DNA of 22,743 bases from a virus. Below the pieces are notes generated by a model that worked only from the letters and a program-made list of their open reading frames with translations, was not told the DNA's origin and made no database searches. The position numbers and the translations under genes were made by a program. The DNA is taken from the IMG/VR virus record IMGVR_UViG_3300044638_005925, positions 1 to 22,743 of that record. The stretch is one strand, 5' to 3'. Positions 20,117 through 22,743 of this stretch are shown in pieces (within the stretch, counting starts at the first letter, position 1; the number at the start of each line of letters is the position of its first letter).

Positions 20117-22743
20117 TTAAAAGAATTTAGATACTAAGTTATACTGGCCATCTACTGTAACTGACGAATGCGGTAATACATTACCATATGTAGCTGTACT
20201 GTAGATAGTTGTTGATGATGGATATGAAGAAAGGCTAGGGCTACCTTTATCAGGCACGTGTAGCTTCACGTTATCTAAGAAAATATTTTTAAACACTCCT
20301 GTATTCTTGCAGATGATTGGCACGCTTGTAGTTGTTAGCGTTAAATCTTTTAGCGTTGCATGAGAACCTGCACTAAAGGAAAAGGCTATACATGATCCAC
20401 TACCAGCTAAATTAGTTCCTTTATAAGTAAAGGAACCAACTTGTGAAACATTAACTACATCCCTTGATGACGCTCCAGAAGCTTGCCATAAATCAATTGC
20501 AATACTACCGGAAGTATTACAATTTAAGAATTGGTTGCATGTTACACTGTATGAGTTGCGAATAATTAACGATCCAGACCCTGTAAGTACAAATCCATCA
20601 GCTTGGTTGGAGTTAATACTAATAAAACTTGTATTTAATGTACCGCCTGTTATGTTAAATAAAGTACCAGCAGAAGTGCCATCAATATTATTATATTCTA
20701 GAGTAATATTACCGTTAGCTTGTGAAAGTATACCTGCAGTATTTGTTAAAGTGAATTTACCAGAGCCGTTAATAAGCTTAGTTTCATTTGCTGTAAGAGA
20801 AAAGGCAGTAGTTGTTCCATTAATACTAGCTTCTGCACCAGTCTCAAAATAAATATTTCCCTTGCCGTCTAAAGGTATTTGAGAGACAATTGTATATGTA
20901 CCTGCTCTAATATATATAGTATCGTCTGTTGCTGAAGCGATAACTGCTGCTTCTATACTCTTAAATGGTTTAAATTGATCGTATTTTATTAGACCAGTCC
21001 TTGTATCAGTTCCAGTTATATTATCTACAATAATAACTCGTCCTGTAGGATCATTAATATAAGAGCTGCCTGATACAACCCCCGCTACTGTTAGATTACC
21101 ATCTATATTAACATCTCCCGATACATCAAACCCAGAAAGCTCATAGGTATTAATATTAAGATATCTTATATTAGCTGAAAGAGCTTCCAGCATTGTCGCT
21201 GATATTGTACCAGCAACGGTTAGATTCTGCGCTGATATTGTATCTAAGATACTAAGGTTCTGAGCTGTTATAGTGTCAGATACTGTCAAATTACCATCTA
21301 TATCAACATTACCAGTAGAGTGAAATCCAGAAAGCTCATAGGTATTAATATCGAGATACCTTATATTAGCAGATAAAGCTTCTAGCATTGTTGCTGATAT
21401 CGTACCTGTTATAGTAAGGTTTTGAGCAGACACCGTTCCTGTCACGCTTAAATTACCGTCTATATCAACATCTCCTGTTACATCAAATCCTGAAAGCTCA
21501 TATTGCTTAATATCAATATATGTGATATTTGCTGAAAGAGCTTCCAGCATAGTGGTAGAGAGAGTTCCAGCTACCGTTATATTTTGTGCTGTTATTGTTT
21601 GCGAAACACTTAGATTGCCGTCTATGCTCACATCTCCTGTTGAGTGGAACCCAGAAAGCTCATACGTATCGATGTTTAAAAACTTTATGTTAGCAGATAT
21701 AGCATTTAATGTAGTTGTAGAAATAGTATCAGCTATAGTCAAGTTACGACCTGTAATTGTTTCTGTAACAGTTAGATTACCGTCTATATCAACATTGCCT
21801 GTTGAGTGGAACCCTGAAAGCTCGTAAGTATTAATATCTAAATATCTTATGTTAGCTGAAAGAGCCTCTAACATAGTAGTTGATATAGTACCTGTTATAG
21901 TAAGGTTTTGTGCTGATATGAGGCCATTAACGGTAAGATTACCGTCCATAAACCCACCCTTAGCAAATTGTTTCGCTACTGAACCACCACCTGATGATAA
22001 TTCAATCAGCCTTTTTAGAGAAGCCATTTCGTTAGAAAATCTCGTACCTATAAGTTTTTCTAACTCAGACTTTATACCTTTTAGATCTACACCATTTTTT
22101 GCGAAGTTATTCTCAGAAATTAATTGAGATGCATTATTTTTAATTGATTCTGTCTCTTTAAGAACAGATTGCTTACTACTTCTTACTAGATCAAGAAAAT
22201 ATGGTTTATTTTCTACTAAGCTCTCTTCTAGTAAAGTTATTTTTTCATCATAAAATTTCTTTATCTTACTTTCAGCTAGTGTTATTGAAGCTTGAAGCTG
22301 ATTAGTTGCATCGCTTAACGATTCTTGTAACTCTGATCTTAGCTCTACGTTCGCTTTTTCTATTGTTAAAATAGAATCATCATATTTTTCTTCAATAACA
22401 TCATACAGCTCTTGTTTGCAATCTGCTATATGCCTGTTAATTCTACCCTCTAATTTTGCATTTTCTTCATACTTATGTAGTTGATCCTTAGTGCTCTTAA
22501 TCTCACTTGTTAGACTCTCACTACTATCATATACAATTTCTTCTACTGTATTACCTTTATCTGAATAGCGTATAGTACGAGGTGTTTGATAATTCTCTTC
22601 TACAGGTATATTACCTGTAGATCTACCTACTAATACTTCAAACTTACCTTTCGCTAATACAAAAGATAATGTTTCTTCTACACCCTCTACAATTACTGGA
22701 ATTTCAACTACAGGCGCTCCTTTATACTCTGTAACCTTTTCTG
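20117..22743 (-). CDS. Long tail-fibre protein (coiled coil, tandem repeats, beta-helix), N-terminus beyond the right edge
   Basis: The frame is open from the right edge through 20117, giving at least 874 residues. The ATG at 22027 is internal, because the frame continues upstream for 238 codons without a stop. Order of parts in the visible protein: beta-type segment (1-80), a long helical coiled-coil region (about 80-250), a Gly/Ser linker with FAKGG, five tandem 54-65 residue repeats, then a region of about 300 residues with FKSIEAAVIASATDDTIYI and 'AGTYTI', the signature of a parallel beta-helix of the pectate-lyase type, as in many depolymerase-like fibres. Catalytic residues cannot be judged. 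It heads the fibre cluster and may be the structural fibre attached to the baseplate, its missing N-terminus being the usual attachment end. Confidence 0.85.
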   Translation of the reverse strand, partial: EKVTEYKGAPVVEIPVIVEGVEETLSFVLAKGKFEVLVGRSTGNIPVEENYQTPRTIRYSDKGNTVEEIVYDSSESLTSEIKSTKDQLHKYEENAKLEGRINRHIADCKQELYDVIEEKYDDSILTIEKANVELRSELQESLSDATNQLQASITLAESKIKKFYDEKITLLEESLVENKPYFLDLVRSSKQSVLKETESIKNNASQLISENNFAKNGVDLKGIKSELEKLIGTRFSNEMASLKRLIELSSGGGSVAKQFAKGGFMDGNLTVNGLISAQNLTITGTISTTMLEALSANIRYLDINTYELSGFHSTGNVDIDGNLTVTETITGRNLTIADTISTTTLNAISANIKFLNIDTYELSGFHSTGDVSIDGNLSVSQTITAQNITVAGTLSTTMLEALSANITYIDIKQYELSGFDVTGDVDIDGNLSVTGTVSAQNLTITGTISATMLEALSANIRYLDINTYELSGFHSTGNVDIDGNLTVSDTITAQNLSILDTISAQNLTVAGTISATMLEALSANIRYLNINTYELSGFDVSGDVNIDGNLTVAGVVSGSSYINDPTGRVIIVDNITGTDTRTGLIKYDQFKPFKSIEAAVIASATDDTIYIRAGTYTIVSQIPLDGKGNIYFETGAEASINGTTTAFSLTANETKLINGSGKFTLTNTAGILSQANGNITLEYNNIDGTSAGTLFNITGGTLNTSFISINSNQADGFVLTGSGSLIIRNSYSVTCNQFLNCNTSGSIAIDLWQASGASSRDVVNVSQVGSFTYKGTNLAGSGSCIAFSFSAGSHATLKDLTLTTTSVPIICKNTGVFKNIFLDNVKLHVPDKGSPSLSSYPSSTTIYSTATYGNVLPHSSVTVDGQYNLVSKFF
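21110..21952 (-). repeat. Five tandem 54-65 residue protein repeats in the long fibre
   Basis: Each unit reads IDGNLTV...(S/T)AQNLTI.GTIS, then LEALSANIRYLDI.TYELSGF and ends GDV or GNV. Four units are 54 residues and the fifth carries an 11-residue insertion that duplicates its 'TISAQNLTV' part. DNA similarity between units is moderate, so they are not a recent amplification. Confidence 0.88.

Noticed and set aside
18425-21952. Regularly spaced repeats that at first look like a CRISPR or minisatellite array
   Set aside because: The repeats keep codon phase, vary at synonymous sites and encode fibre shaft units. There are no unique spacers or constant direct repeats.
21522-22127. Plus-strand open frames over the fibre repeat region
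   Set aside because: They repeat with the period of the minus-strand fibre repeats, so they are shadows of those repeats.
1-22743. Diversity-generating retroelement acting on the fibre genes
   Set aside because: No reverse transcriptase gene, template repeat or adenine-biased variable repeat was seen in the window.

Overview
The window is a dense, AT-rich segment of the late (virion structural) region of a contractile-tailed, T4-like bacteriophage. The sequence shows a large terminase with ATPase and nuclease motifs, a full-length tail sheath, gp19-like tail tube proteins, a neck protein, a tape-measure candidate, baseplate genes and a tail-fibre cluster. I see no integrase, tRNA, rRNA, CRISPR array or insertion sequence, and no gene-free stretch over about 70 bases. 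The genetic code looks standard. The host cannot be read from the sequence. The fibre modules (Trp-containing NW repeats, GIGTT motif, leucine-rich repeats) are of a kind common in environmental and marine tailed phages, so an aquatic host is my inference.

Layout. From 13733 leftwards on the minus strand: terminase large subunit, a gp19-like protein, tail sheath, tail tube, a second tube-like protein, two gp26/gp51-like assembly chaperone candidates, tape-measure candidate, a gp48-like tube-cap/baseplate candidate, a gp53-like wedge candidate, a hub candidate, and a long unknown gene leaving the left edge. From 13750 to 15792 three genes run the other way: an acidic scaffold-like protein, a terminator, a small unknown, and a gp14-like neck protein. 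From the right edge back to 15789 the minus strand carries a fibre cluster: a very long fibre protein (coiled coil, five 54-65-residue repeats, beta-helix), two further fibre proteins sharing a nearly identical C-terminal domain, a 204-residue protein, a leucine-rich-repeat protein and a small protein with an internal duplication.

How they work together. The terminase packages DNA into the prohead and the gp14-like protein belongs to the neck that joins head to tail. Tube, sheath, chaperones and tape measure build the contractile tail on the baseplate, and the fibre cluster probably supplies host recognition.

The most unusual signal is an octamer matching the T4 late promoter (TATAAATA or AATAAATA) placed exactly 5 nt before the start codon of six genes on both strands, with three weaker relatives. 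The T4 octamer occupies about -13 to -6, so this spacing puts the predicted transcription start on, or within a base of, the first base of the start codon. These genes have no clear Shine-Dalgarno, whereas two others in the window do. Either many late mRNAs are leaderless or the octamer is an SD-independent translation signal.
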